A DNA stretch of 64,000 nucleotides from Sympetrum striolatum (Eukaryota > Arthropoda > Insecta > Odonata > Libellulidae), in assembly GCA_947579665.1 (NCBI GenBank), contig OX388345.1, positions 35,493,849 to 35,557,848 on the forward strand, in the 5' to 3' direction. The notes under the pieces are model-generated. The model did no database searches. It was not told the DNA's origin and saw only the letters and a program-made list of their open reading frames with translations. Position 1 is the first letter of the stretch. The number at the start of each line of letters is the position of its first letter. Position numbers and translations under genes: made by a program. This document shows, in pieces, positions 12,310 to 23,965 of the stretch.

Positions 12310-15300
12310 TGCATTATAGAAGAAGTTCTTGCTTTGAAACCGGTAGTCTTTTTGCAAATTAAAAATTGTGGAAACTGGAAATTCTCTGAGCAGTTCTTTT
12401 CACGATGAATTACAAAAATACCCTACATGAATATTACACATAATTTTTTATTATAATTATGTCTGCAAACTAGGACACTTTTCTAGATAAGTCTGACATT
12501 TCTTTTCAGGAGCTAAAGTACAGAATACTGAACAGATTATGGAAATAGAAAGCTGGTGCGATAGAAGCTGAGGGAAATTCATTCGTCTATGATTCACCGA
12601 CTTGGAGAAACTCCCTTCCGTATTCATTTACGTACATGCATAACGTTTGCTTGGAATGATTCATTTGACTCCCTGCTAATTGACTGAATTAGCACAAAGA
12701 AACCTATGATAACTGTTAAAATTTACAACAACTTTTTCAATTCTAATTCTGCTAATCATCTAACAAATTTTCAATTTAATATACATGTAATAATTAAATA
12801 TAACAACGAAATTGAAATATCATTAAAGTAACGAACGGCAAAATTACTTTTAAGAACAATAAATGGAATACCTTATGGATGTTAGATCGACGGTATCACT
12901 ATCGACAAAGGGCTATATTACATAATTAATAAATATGCACATTAACTATACGTGAGCTATAAATATTTACTTGGTTTGCGGATATTTATAAGCAGAATGA
13001 TAATATAATCATGACATTAAACACTATAGATATAGAATAGCTTTCCCAAACCATTTCTGAATAGAGGATCGCAGAGGAATATTCATTGCATGAAACTATT
13101 AACAAAGAACTCCAGCCATCTATTCTCTGTTAGACAGTTACCTGCTCTCCAGTATCATAATTTATTTTTTCTCTATAGGAAAGACTACTAGACTTCACCT
13201 TCCATCTTATCTTAAAACAATAGAAGCAGTGAGAAGTGGAGGACTTTTAGCCTAAAAAAGAAGAGAGGATCCTTTCCAATAGAAACCGACTGCAGACGAA
13301 CGTAATGCATGGCCTATATAGATATTTCATTTCTGTAGAGACTCAGAAAAATGAAGGCTGTGATAGAGATATTTTAAGCCGAGAGAGATGGGTCTTAAGA
13401 AGTCTGAATTCACTCCTTCGAACGATAAAAAAGAATTGGATTGAACTAGATTAGAGGAAAATGAGGCTATATTTTTCGAGACGACTGGTCGTGGCATGCA
13501 CTGCTTGGGAGAAGAAAAAGAAGGAATTGGAAGAAACAGATGGAAAACCTGGGAGACGAAGAGTAAACAATTCGAAGGGAAAAAAGCAAACTCTTTCTCG
13601 CAGACAAGGACGGAGGATAAAGAACTGACATTCGAAGGCGATATCTATCAAGCAGATTTTTTAAAAATCCTCTCGAGAAAAGATTATGCATTGAGAAAAG
13701 GGATAAATGGAGTGAGATCAGTCGATACTTGACGACCTTTGAATCCCTTGCCCTCAGCTTCGTGGCTTTTGTAACTCGATTTGAAACTGACAGCGCAAAG
13801 TCATGCAAGGATACTTCGGTTGATTATGGGTTTAACCACGATATTCTGAGGAAAAGAATCCTTGATCCTCGCGAAAAAATGTCGAACCAATTCTTTGAAA
13901 GAAGCTTAAAGATGAATGATTCGCTACACTTCAGTGAATCTAATGGTTATTCATTTCTTTCGTAGGCACATAATTTTTAAAGGAAGAAAGAAAAGGAATC
14001 TTAATTCCTGAGTTGGAATCCATGTGTGGAAAAAGTGAAATTTTATTCTATAAGAGTTTACAATGGAATATATTTACAGAACTAACAATAAACATTTGCA
14101 AATCGGTAAAAATCAAATTAATAGTAGTAGTATATTGGTTTAAGGTGCGCCGGGTGTTAAGGTCATTTTGCACCATACAAGGGTTTAAGTTTTAATCTCT
14201 CCGATTAATGTTAGTGGTGTCATTGCGATCACATGTTCCAAGTTTCATTGTCGAGTACTTGTTTAAAGTCTATTAAGTAGCCCAATTCTCTCAAAGAAGC
14301 TTACTAAATAAATAACTGATCATAATCCAGGTTTACTTTTAATAACACTATTTCAATGACATTTTCAAAATGCTTCCTAAAAACCCTTCAAACTGTTTCC
14401 TTATTTCTTCTGGAAATTTATCTTTATTTCAAACATTCCTTCTTAATTTTTCTTCAAAATGCTCGATAAATTATGTTTTATTTTTTACACGAATAAAAAT
14501 CTTCGTTGAATCCGCAACGATTATTCTCATACATATAAATAGACACCAAGTGGTCCGACCTTCAGCGTGTTGCATGGAGTGAGATAACTATTAAAATAAA
14601 TGTCCACTACAACAGATCAGTACATTTGTCACTAGTTACGGCCGTCATTCTCAATACTCGCAATCGTGAAGTCGTAAATCTGCATACATAAACACTGCAT
14701 TCGAAATCAACACTGATTTATGCAATCTCTAACTCCCAACGCTCAGCCAATTAAAAATACTGGACAAAGTAACTAGGTATATAAATATAAATATTATGAT
14801 TCCTTTAATAAGAAAAAGTCGAAGATAGAATATTGCCACTCCGAGACGATCAATTTGCCTCAAAGACCACGTAAAATAAACATTGGCTTATACATGTAAT
14901 TCGTAAACATTTTCGGCAAGCAGCGACTTTACGTGCTCTGTTCTCAAACAGCCTCGTGTACTACTTCCTAAAATAAACGGAATAAAATATACAAAACTGG
15001 ATTATTAGAGTCTTTATCTTTTGTATCATCGTGAATATCTCCGCTCATAAGACGAGGTATAAATTTTCGCCGAAGTTTAATTGTTTTTGCATATATCTAT
15101 CCTACGAGAAAATTTCCAAACTACCAACGGCTAATGAATTTAGTTTAGATTTGGAAATAATACTGTATTGCGTACATGGAATTATGTCTTATACGTAATT
15201 TTTCGAATGGAAAAAATTTATTTTCTTGTATCTGGCAACACTGCTTTGCGATTACAGCAAACATTCCCACTGATTATTTTTGTATCTGTCCTGTAAAACT

Positions 15301-18300
15301 ACCCCGGAATGGGAGCCTTACTTTATAATTCATTTAAAGCTTTCTCTGTGGAAATACATGGAAATTTCCAATATGTTGATAATAATAAAAAAGCGGTACT
15401 AGTACAATTGTTAAAAATGCTTCGACAGCTTAGGCCGTTCAGAACATGAAATAATAAAAGAAATGTAGAAAAGAATTCATAGAAATGGTAATAAAAATGA
15501 TATAATAACAATAAAAATAGTATAAATATTAATAATAATTGTAATTAATAATTGAACAGCTCAAAAATATCTTCCCTCATTGAATTACAGGAACGCGATT
15601 CAACGACAGTGATACCAGGATACGCACGCGGATACAAATCTCCCCGACCCAATCCGTCGGAGTCACCACACTAGATGAATTATGTTCCTCCGAATCCATC
15701 ACGACTAATGAAAACTCACAAAGCAAGTCATCCGGGCGATTCATCCACCTCCAGTGAGGTCAAGCAGGACGGGTAATGCTTCACCAAGGGTACGTTATGC
15801 CACTTCCTCCAGCGAAGGATCATAATGTCGCGCGGTATTAATGCACAGAGAGAAGGTGACAGACGACCGCTTCCTGCGCTACATGCACTTGGACACAAAA
15901 AACCGGAAGTCGCATCCACGGCGACCGCTTTTTCATTTCGAAATTGTCTCTTTTTCAATAACGCAGGAGCGTGTTGGCGCCCAAGCCTACCTAATCATCC
16001 TTTCTTATTACGGTCGTTTCCTTGATGCACTCGAATTCTTTATAAAGAGGATGTACTCTTACGAAAGCGGTGGCGCGCAAGGTTAACCTGAGAATAAGAC
16101 ATACTTCAAGCAGGGTTGAATATAGAAACTTGCCAAGGTAAGGAGCGATTCCATACAACAACTTTGTAATTTAATCTTAAACTTGCAACATTTATAACTT
16201 AGTAATAATTAACTTAACTAAATTTCCAATTCTCTATAATTAACAATGAAAACGAAATTAGATTTTAAAATATTCAACACCAATAAATTAATAGCAGAAC
16301 GGATTCGCTATTTTTTGCTTTCTGAGTCATATTTCTGTTTCTTAATACTGTAAAATCATTTTTGTATGTCTACTTCTTTGCAAGATAAATTACATGCATT
16401 GCTTTTCTATCTTACTGCTATAAACAGATTGCTCTACTTATATGCATATGTAAAAATATATATATACATTCTTGTGGGCTTTTGGCCTAGGATATTAATT
16501 TATTCTATTAGTTTCTCTTTATTGAAGTAATCGCTGCTCCTTTCCCTTCAATTCATATTTTATTTTCAAGCGAGTATAACTAAGGTTTGACTGTGTTAAT
16601 GGAATTTTTCACGTAATTTCCTTCAACCATTCCTATAAAAATAGATTATGCACAAATATGAAACGGAGGAACTTATAAATAGAATAATAAAAAAATCCTC
16701 AGATTATTTAGGAAGATCTTACGGGGTGTGTCATTTCACAATGGAAATGCTCACTTATATAGATATGGGCGGAATCGTCTAAATTTCATCTAATGAGAGA
16801 TGACATTTATACCAACAATTTTTTCACCAATACAAAAATTTATTTTTGAATTGGTCAATCCAAATTCATTTGAAAAAAATACTTGACAACTTCGAGGAGG
16901 AGTAATGAAGTGAATTTTCAAAGTGATGATTACACAGAATAAAGTACGGAAAGTGATTATTGCACACGCGAGTTAATATCTAGAGGGAAAAAAATCAAGC
17001 AGGTTAAAACTTGGCCTAAACACTATTACCGAAAGATGTGTAAGCAACCAATTCATAATGTACTGCTATAGATATCTTAAAAAGAAGAGAACTGCAAGAT
17101 TCTCGTTTCGAATGAACCGCCTGTTATCATGAGAATGAGCGGCCAAGATCCGAAGTGTCACAACGTTGACGATACCGTCGCAGACTTCCTCTTGCGGAGA
17201 ATGCCAGAACCACGAGGGAGCCGGGCGTTGGAGCTCTCTGGTGACGGAGGAGCGAGTTATGACGGGATAGAGATACGAAATCCAAAGACTTGGAATAAAT
17301 ATTTGGCACTCAGCTGAGCTTGGCTAACGCAATAGATTACGACTTGTCGTAACGCGAGGAAGTGTGAGTGGCAACAGTGAATAGCTAAGGATCGAGGAAG
17401 TGCAGAGGAAGGCATAAATAAATCAAATGGTTTACCGCTGTAAATCAACTGACCGCGGTTTCGTGAGAAGAAACTATCACTGGAAGCAACATTTATCACA
17501 TTTTTCCACATATTTTTGCTTAGGAATTGGGTAATTTATTTTGAAATAAATATACCAATACATGTCTTACAAAAAAACGCGAAATGAAATGCGACCGGAA
17601 CGAAGCATCAATAGATATATTTGGGAGGAATTAAACATTATTTTGGAATTCTTAGACTGATGGAATAAAATCTAGTTAAAAATACGACACGTCAAAGGAT
17701 TTCGAAAAAAATTACAATTTCTTACTCAAAGCGAAAATTGTGAGAAAATAATTGCCAATCTATAGAAATATCTACAAAAAAGTGAAACTTACAAGATTTC
17801 TTAGAAAAGGTGTCCGCAAAATTTGGTTTCCTCCACCCCAACAACAAACATGAACTAACCTGAAAAGAGAAAAAGGAATTTTAAGTATAAGTGCATTTAA
17901 AATATCTATAATCTAGAGTTAATAAGAGTTTTATTCTTTCACTTCCAACACTTAAAGCCAAGAGCAATCAAATACAGATAAATATACGGTTCCGTGAAAA
18001 CAAAACAATTTCTAATATGTTCTTTACAAAAATCTTAATGAGTTACATCTATAAGATATGCTTTATATTTTCTATTAGACATGCTTAGGCAAAATATTCA
18101 TAAATGCATTTTTACTTAAAGCACTTATTTCCCCAATTTCGATCATAATAAATTCCGAAGTTATTCCAAAATAAAAGTATCTAATTACCTAAATTTAAAA
18201 TAATAATAATCATCATATTAACACAGCTTTATATCAAGGCGAGAAGTCCCTTCTTATATCTTACTTATTTATTTGATTTATCATACCATTAAACTAATTT

Positions 18301-19346
18301 ATGACAGCGAATTATATTCAACGAGTACCATTCCACCGAATATAATTGGATTAGTATAATTTTATACTACCTCTTTTTTTCTTCTACCAGTTATTTTGCC
18401 ATGTTCACAAGAAATTTTCATTCTTTAATTATTTATTTATTCCTTGGTTGTTATATGTTGGAGGAGTTAGCCTGAAGCGACAAAAATCTAACCTCGGATT
18501 TATTACACAATTTCATCATATCTGGCGCAAGCCCAAAACTCTTGTCGTCCTTCATTAAGACTGAGTGAGGTGTTATCTGCCTCCTTTGGTCTACGGTTAC
18601 ACCTGTTTAGCGTGTCAATTGCATAAAAGTCCTAATTGGCCAAGGAAGGAATCAACTGATAGATTGGGGGAGGAGGTAGGACCACTCTACATCTGTACAT
18701 GAACAAATCTGTACAAACACTATTGAAACTTTAGGAAATCGTGGAACGAAATTTCGTTTCTGAAGCGATAATCAAAATTGTATACATGTAAAGAAAGGTA
18801 ACTTTATTCTAGCGTAAATTTCAATCAACGAAACAGTTATCGAATAAAAAACACAGTTTAGAACCGTAGAAAAGCTCACTGACAATCTCATCTCTGCGGG
18901 GCGTACTGCACTTATGTTATCTAATCAATCTGATATCAAACACAGCATCATTAAAAGTATCGTATAACATACGATATTCTATTAGAATAATATACTTTGC
19001 GTATCTAAAACGGAATTATTATGCGATTGATACATGTTTCTTAACAAGATTGTCAGACCTACTAATGCAATTTTCATTATCCTTCATGTTATGATGCATC
19101 TCTCAAATTTTTAATTTTTTTCCTACACTTTTCGCAGGTTTTCTAAACCCTCCATCTCTCTGTGGGTGTTTTCCAACAATGAAAATATTTTTTCCGTCAA
19201 AAATTACAATTAATTACAAGTTTATTATTTGCCAAACAAAACCATGCGTTTTTCATATTCCCTTACAATTTCCTATTCTTTCCAAGAAATCTGTAAATAT
19301 TATAGTTTAAAACCTCTATTTATATTAGGGGTTTTTTGTTCGATAA
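12310..19346. other. Long non-coding stretch
   Basis: AT-rich, with moderately GC-rich patches at about 13450-13800, 15600-16080 and 17100-17400. These patches carry overlapping short open frames on both strands (113 codons at most, minus 13467-13808). None shows a family motif, and frames on opposite strands of one patch cannot all be real. No transposon terminus was recognised. Confidence 0.5.
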
Positions 19347-19388
19347 GGGTTAAATGGAAGATGGAACTTCCCACTCCCAACTTCGCCT
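19347..19388 (+). repeat. Dispersed repeat, copy 1 (related to 30308-30349)
   Basis: The segment starts GGGTTAAATGGAAGATGG and ends in CCCAACTTCGCC. It matches, with several substitutions, the segment at 30308-30349 that starts GGTTAGATGGAAGATGA and ends CCCAATCTCGCCC. The two copies have the same orientation over about 42 bp. The repeat family is not identified. Confidence 0.5.
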
Positions 19389-20449
19389 AATTAAAAACAT
19401 TTTCATGGATGCCTGAATGTATGCGAATAGAACAGCGTAAATCAATAGATCAACTGCAATTAATCAAAATACAGATGATTTCAAACTTGCAAAAAGAGAA
19501 TTGAGCGGTCAAGGATTCATCATTTGCCTTTCCTAGATTTTCAGCTGGAAATTAAAACAAACAAATACTGCGCGTCCATTTTTCTACTCAACTCCTCTCT
19601 GGGGTAAATCAACAAGGAAATGACGGGGTGTCACGTGGTAGTAACAGCCAGTTCATTACTGAATCACAGAAACAAAACATACAATATTTGGATGGTAAAA
19701 TTTTGGACCTTTGTAGAACGAAGGAAATACTCCAAACAGCGATACAGGAAATGTTTAGTTTATCGACTCGGGCAGAGGTTACCGATAGGTGCCAAATAGG
19801 GGAAGCCCCCACAATCCAGGGACACCCAGAAGGGTAAGCGTCCGATTTCTCATTCAACGAAGGCTCCTATGTTATTATCTGCGGTTAGGCCTAAAGATTT
19901 ACAGTTACACCACTGTATACCGGAAAAGACATTGAGATTAACATTCTATCAGAGGTTTAAAATCTCTAATCGTCCTTGTCTCTGCTCCATACCTCGTTTT
20001 CAACGGTATTCGGGTACAACCGGCCCGGATTACAGACATTCTAAGAAACACCCAATGTAAATTTGACCAATCATCATCGTCAACGGTTTAGTACTACTTT
20101 TGTATAGTACCGCACCTATTTACCTCTGATGGTGATAGCTATTGAAATAAAAATTGGGTTTTCGTAGAGGGTCGGTAATCCGAGCCTTCCTGTGTATGCA
20201 ATACTGATTTTGATGGAATATTAGTCACTGAGTCATTACGTGATAAAATTCTAAGTGTCTCGACGATGCTAATAATTAGTTTTCAGTAGTACCCTAAAGG
20301 AGGTTGAACAGTTGTGTATTTGGTACAATAACAACTTGCGTAAATTCTTCAGAACCAAAATATATTTTCGTAAAGCTTCATTTCGAGAAATTGTTGATTG
20401 GAATTTCCCACATAATCTCAAAAGTTGATTTAGTATCCTCAGTGCGGCT
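19389..20449. other. Non-coding stretch, nothing recognised
   Basis: No gene or repeat recognised. Two short overlapping frames, one on each strand, at about 19609-19857 have no known domain. Confidence 0.5.
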
Positions 20450-20981
20450 GTATATTGAGTACAATAATATTTAATTATTTATTCATAAAAACTACAAATA
20501 GGCACCAGGCAAGGTGGTAGTCATTTCCGTGGGGGGAGGGGAAAATTTACATAATCTGCCTGGCATTCACCCTAGTCGGGAGGAAAACTCTCCAAAACAC
20601 CCCTAAGTCAATATGTAATACATATAATTACCAAGTTTACAAAAATATATCAAAATTTACAACAATATTACAATATTTCAAAATTTACTAAAATGTTACA
20701 AAATTAAGAAAAACAACAATGCTACAACAAAATCACGTAACCCTTTTAATTTTATTCATGAATACATTGTAGGAAGAGGGATAAGGTTCTAAAACTTCTC
20801 CAGGTAAACTTCCATTCTACTATTACCCGAATTAGAATTGAATACTTACACACATCGGTTCTCTGTTTGAGGGTAGCGACTTTAAAACTGTGGTCGTTTC
20901 TCCCGAGGTAATCTGGTTTCCTGAGTCTATTGTTTAATTCTTTCTACGAAGGCTTTCCAGTAACTGTTTTGTATACATTCC
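20450..20981 (-). pseudogene. Jockey/CR1-like LINE remnant, 3' part (reverse-transcriptase C-terminus and 3' UTR)
   Basis: Read on the minus strand, starting at the piggyBac junction near 20981, the frame gives NVYKTVTGKPS, a stop, then LRKPDYLGRNDHSF, LKQRTDVCKYS and VIVEWK. This resembles the C-terminal tail of Jockey/CR1-superfamily ORF2 proteins, where a segment with conserved R, Y-L-R and R-T-D...K-Y-S residues ends before a W-N-L-P-like motif. The remainder toward 20450 looks like an AT-rich 3' UTR with AATAAA near its end. The coding part is interrupted by at least one stop. Its upstream continuation is at 23824-23965, beyond the piggyBac insertion. This fragment cannot be functional. 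Confidence 0.7.
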
Positions 20982-20985
20982 TTAA

Positions 20986-21051
20986 CCCGCCGTTACTCGC
21001 GCCCTATTTTGTAACGCGGTTACTCGCGCGGGGTGTTTCTACACCCCACCG
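20986..21051 (+). repeat. piggyBac left terminal region with duplicated inverted repeat and hairpin
   Basis: The terminal CCCGCCGTTACTCGCGC (20986-21002) is followed by a linker and a second, near-identical block containing GGTTACTCGCGCGGGGTG, then TTTCTACACCCC. The right end of the element has only one such block. GGGGTGT-TTCT-ACACCCC forms a 7-bp hairpin. Asymmetric subterminal repeats of this kind are known in piggyBac elements, where they bind transposase. That role here is inference. Confidence 0.85.
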
Positions 21052-21336
21052 GACTTTTTCATTTATCACGGTTATCTTCTAAAAAATTCCTTATTATTTT
21101 TATCTATTATCCTTTATATATCTTTTTGGATATGATACCTAAAATTTACGTTGATATTACGACTTTTAAAATTTGTATGAGCTATTCAATAATAATACTC
21201 AAAAAAATTGTACAATAAAACGAAAATTTGACTCGTATACCTTATAGATGAAATATCTTTGTAGTATTCAATGTATTCGTTGTAAGCAGACATTTTAAAA
21301 CAATTAAAGTGAAAAATTAATCCTGATTAATGCAAT

Positions 21337-21410
21337 TTAACCCGCGATTACTCGCGCTCAAGTTTGTGATGTGAATGCTCGCGCGTAGTGTTTTCGCACT
21401 CCACCAGTCT
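21337..21410 (+). repeat. Internal diverged copy of the piggyBac left end, including TTAA
   Basis: TTAA at 21337-21340 is followed by CCCGCGATTACTCGCGC and then a block parallel to the true left end, including CTCGCGCG, AGTGTTTTCGCACT in place of the hairpin, and CCACC. The offset from the real terminus is 355 bp. Either the left end was tandemly duplicated inside the element, or an older related element was captured. It is more diverged than the outer end. Confidence 0.8.
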
Positions 21411-21822
21411 TTCTTTGATATCCTTTTTTTACGATTAATTGTACTCTGAATAGCTTAAAAAGCCTTCTATGTATATCATAGAAGTTTAATGACGAGATTT
21501 AAAATTTTAATTTTACAAATAACTGAAATTATTACGCCTGAAAAATGGTTTAAGTAATTGTAATCTCCGACATGGAAAAGTTTTAGAAACGATATCTTCG
21601 CACGAATAAATGCGTCTGTAGTTATAAAAATACTTAAAAATACTAAACAAAGTTATTTTTCCATCTAACACCATTTAATGCTACCTTGAAGCTAATTTAC
21701 GGCTTGTTTTGGGAAGCGCGTTCATGAAGCTGAAAAGGAAAGGAAAATATTAAGAGCGGGCTTGAAAGAGTAAACAATGGAAAATCCTTTGACTTATTTA
21801 TTAATATTTTAAAAACATTCTT

Positions 21823-22775
21823 CTCAAATCTTAACAAAGTGCTTTGCAAGCATGCGTTAAGCGCAGTATTCGAAATGCAGTTTAGTTTTTATTTTCTTAT
21901 TCCTGGGGCATATAACACATCGCCCACGACCTCCTTCTACAATCTTCTCTTGAGGCTCTGATGTCGATGGTTCTCCACATTTTTCTGCTTCTCTTTTTAG
22001 TTCTTTTGGCATTTTTTTGTGAGGCTCTCTTTATTATAAATGGTTTTGTCAACCCCTTAGGGATTTCTCTGAGGAACATCCTCCTATTTATCCTGATATC
22101 TGGATATATGCTTCTTATTTCAATAAAAACATTTATAACCAAAGTGTTTAGCAAATGGTAAAATATTGCTAATGGCCATCTTCAAGTATTTCTTGCCACG
22201 CTTTAAGTCCCACACATTTCATCCACACTATCGACGCCGCCTTTTGTCGAATTATAAAATGTTATTACCTCAGTCTTCTGTTTCTTGCACGTGGACGCAT
22301 TAATGCTGTTTCATTTGTGCATACTTGAAATGATCAACCTTTTTTTTGGGACATATGATACCAGGGTCATGTTTTTCTTGAAGAGAAACAAGCTGCTTTT
22401 TTAATTCTACAATTTGTGGAGGGAGTTCCTTTTTTTTATTACGGATGGTTCCGACTAGCGTCAACTTTTCCTGGAGTAAATCCTCTAAAAGTGGCACATT
22501 TAGAAACCAATTGACGGCAGTCGCGTTCCTCCCTGTCCCCACAATCGGACTGACAATCCGTTTTACGACGTCCTTGGGACTAATGCTGTGTTTATAAGGA
22601 CCATCTGGTTGAACCCCAACATAAACTTCGAAGTTTTTGTAATATGGTATAATATACTCCAGCATCCACAAGAGCGAAAATCTTTATCCCATACTTGGAC
22701 GGTTTGTTGGGTAGATATTGACGAAAAGAACATCTGCCTCGAAAAGGAATCAATTATTCATCTACAGTGATGAAA
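21823..22775 (-). pseudogene. piggyBac transposase pseudogene (DDE_Tnp_1_7 type)
   Basis: Fragments in different minus-strand frames follow the order of a piggyBac transposase. TVDE (Asp codon 22760-22762) is followed by an in-frame TAA (22754-22756), then [20 protein letters not shown] and [11 protein letters not shown] frameshift leads to the 123-codon open frame 22300-22671 with [47 protein letters not shown]. Then FYNSTKGGVDSVDEM (Asp codons near 22230 and 22221) is followed by a stop, and a lysine-rich tail ends in a cysteine cluster RGRCVICPRNKK typical of the C-terminal zinc finger. In the family, transposition uses three aspartates equivalent to D268, D346 and D447 of the moth enzyme. 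The first and third are still encoded. At the second site the usual Asp before NWF is Val (codon 22513-22515). The N-terminal third was not recognised upstream. With a lost catalytic residue, several stops and frameshifts, the gene is dead. Confidence 0.88.
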
Positions 22776-23775
22776 GAATGTTATAATTGAGAGATAAAAA
22801 ATTCTCACTTACTAATTAGTTACCAGGAACTTGGAGGAGGAGATGGATAAACTTACGAAGAAACACTTTCCCAATGGTATAGAAGAGCACAGGAGAATAG
22901 TAAAGTCATTCCATCCTTTGCGTTGCTTTTCTTCACTGAGTAAACTTATCGCACAAACTCGAACACTAACTTGCTAATGTCGAATCTATGAGGCACCACA
23001 AAATAGAATGAGGGACGAAATATTTCCACCCCGGTCTTCGGGAACCGAGTTTCGGCACCCCAAGAAGGACTGTCCCTGTTTCTTCTTCGACGCGGTCAAT
23101 CGACAATTATTTTAGCCATGCGACCGAAGAAGCAAATCCTTTTTGTTATGTCTTGTAAAAGTAAGACCTACGTGCCCTTAGAACAAACAGTAGGGGGCAA
23201 TAAACAAGGCCGCGCTCCCTCAGAGAAAAAAGGGGCTAGGTCTTCCTTTGCGCTGAGGGCGACGCTCCATTGCCACAGGGGACAACGGTGTCCGCTCCGT
23301 AATATTTCATTTATTCATAATAACAAATTCAATAAATAAATTCCTTATCTTTTAATCTCTACTTAATATTATCTCAAATTCTGTAACTGGCCTGAGAACT
23401 GAAACCTCGCCTTGGAAAGCTTCGCGGAGCTGAATAGTGAGAGGGATTATTAGAGATTACAAGTGAGATAAAATTACACCAACGTACTTACCAATAATAT
23501 TCATGAATTATAACATTTACTTAGTGATCATTGATCATGGAACACACGAATAAAAACGTAAAACTTCTAATAATGACCCCTAAAAGAGTCGATAAAACAT
23601 GAACTTCGGAAAATTAACCAAAAATAGGAGTATTATCAAATGAAAAGCGTCATATCTATGCAAGGAATGGCAAGAAAATTACGATTTTTGCAGATAAGAT
23701 CGGGAACATAAAAAAATGAAGCTACTGAAAAGAAGGAGTCAATAAACTTAAGCGTTTAAAAATAGACGCTGATTA

Positions 23776-23819
23776 GAAACGGCTGGGGTGTAGAAACACC
23801 CCGCGCGAGTAACGGCGGG
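23776..23819 (-). repeat. piggyBac right terminal inverted repeat with hairpin
   Basis: Reading inward on the minus strand from 23819 gives CCCGCCGTTACTCGCGC, then GGGGTGTTTCTACACCCC. The latter forms a 7-bp hairpin with a TTCT loop. It matches the left end exactly for at least 17 bases and matches the left internal block for about 35. The terminus abuts TTAA at 23820-23823. Confidence 0.9.
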
Positions 23820-23823
23820 TTAA

Positions 23824-23965
23824 CCATTTTGTTTTACGTCTAGATTCTAATTTTTCCCAACCAAGTTCTTCAACTATAGCAGTGGCTCTATTCGTCTTCT
23901 TATATCTACCCAACACGAATCTTGCTGCTCTCCTCTGCACATATCTCTCATTGAAGCTGGCAAAT
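23824..23965 (-). pseudogene. Jockey/CR1-like LINE remnant, 5' part of the split reverse-transcriptase C-terminus
   Basis: On the minus strand the sequence reads FNERYVQRRAARFVLGRYKK, then TAIVEELGWEKLESRRKT, ending at the TTAA. QRRAARFV followed by L-GW-xLExRR is a hallmark of the region C-terminal to the reverse transcriptase in Jockey and CR1-type LINEs. The continuation toward the C-terminus is at 20450-20981 across the piggyBac insertion. Upstream (coordinates above about 23965) the match is lost, so the LINE copy is 5'-truncated, as is usual for retrotransposed LINE copies. Confidence 0.82.

Larger units (their letters stand above)
20982..23823 (-). mobile_element. piggyBac-superfamily transposon, both ends present, TTAA target duplications
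   Basis: TTAA flanks the element at 20982-20985 and 23820-23823. The left terminus reads CCCGCCGTTACTCGCGC from 20986. The right terminus, reverse-complemented from 23819, begins with the same 17 bases and continues GGGGTGTTTCTACACCCC. TTAA duplication plus CCC-starting inverted repeats is diagnostic of piggyBac elements. The interior is about 2.83 kb, close to autonomous length, and carries a minus-strand transposase pseudogene at 21823-22775. The element sits inside the coding region of a Jockey/CR1-like LINE, whose two halves flank it in the same orientation. The left end is complex: it contains an extra copy of the inverted repeat and a further diverged TTAA-led copy at 21337. Confidence 0.92.

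Noticed and set aside
13467..13808. 113-codon minus-strand frame overlapping plus-strand frames 13496-13732 and 13729-13965
   Set aside because: Overlapping frames on both strands in one patch, with no motif in any of them.
21961..22161. Hydrophobic plus-strand frame resembling a membrane protein
   Set aside because: Antisense to the piggyBac transposase tail. The Lys/Arg-rich sense strand gives a Phe/Leu-rich antisense frame.
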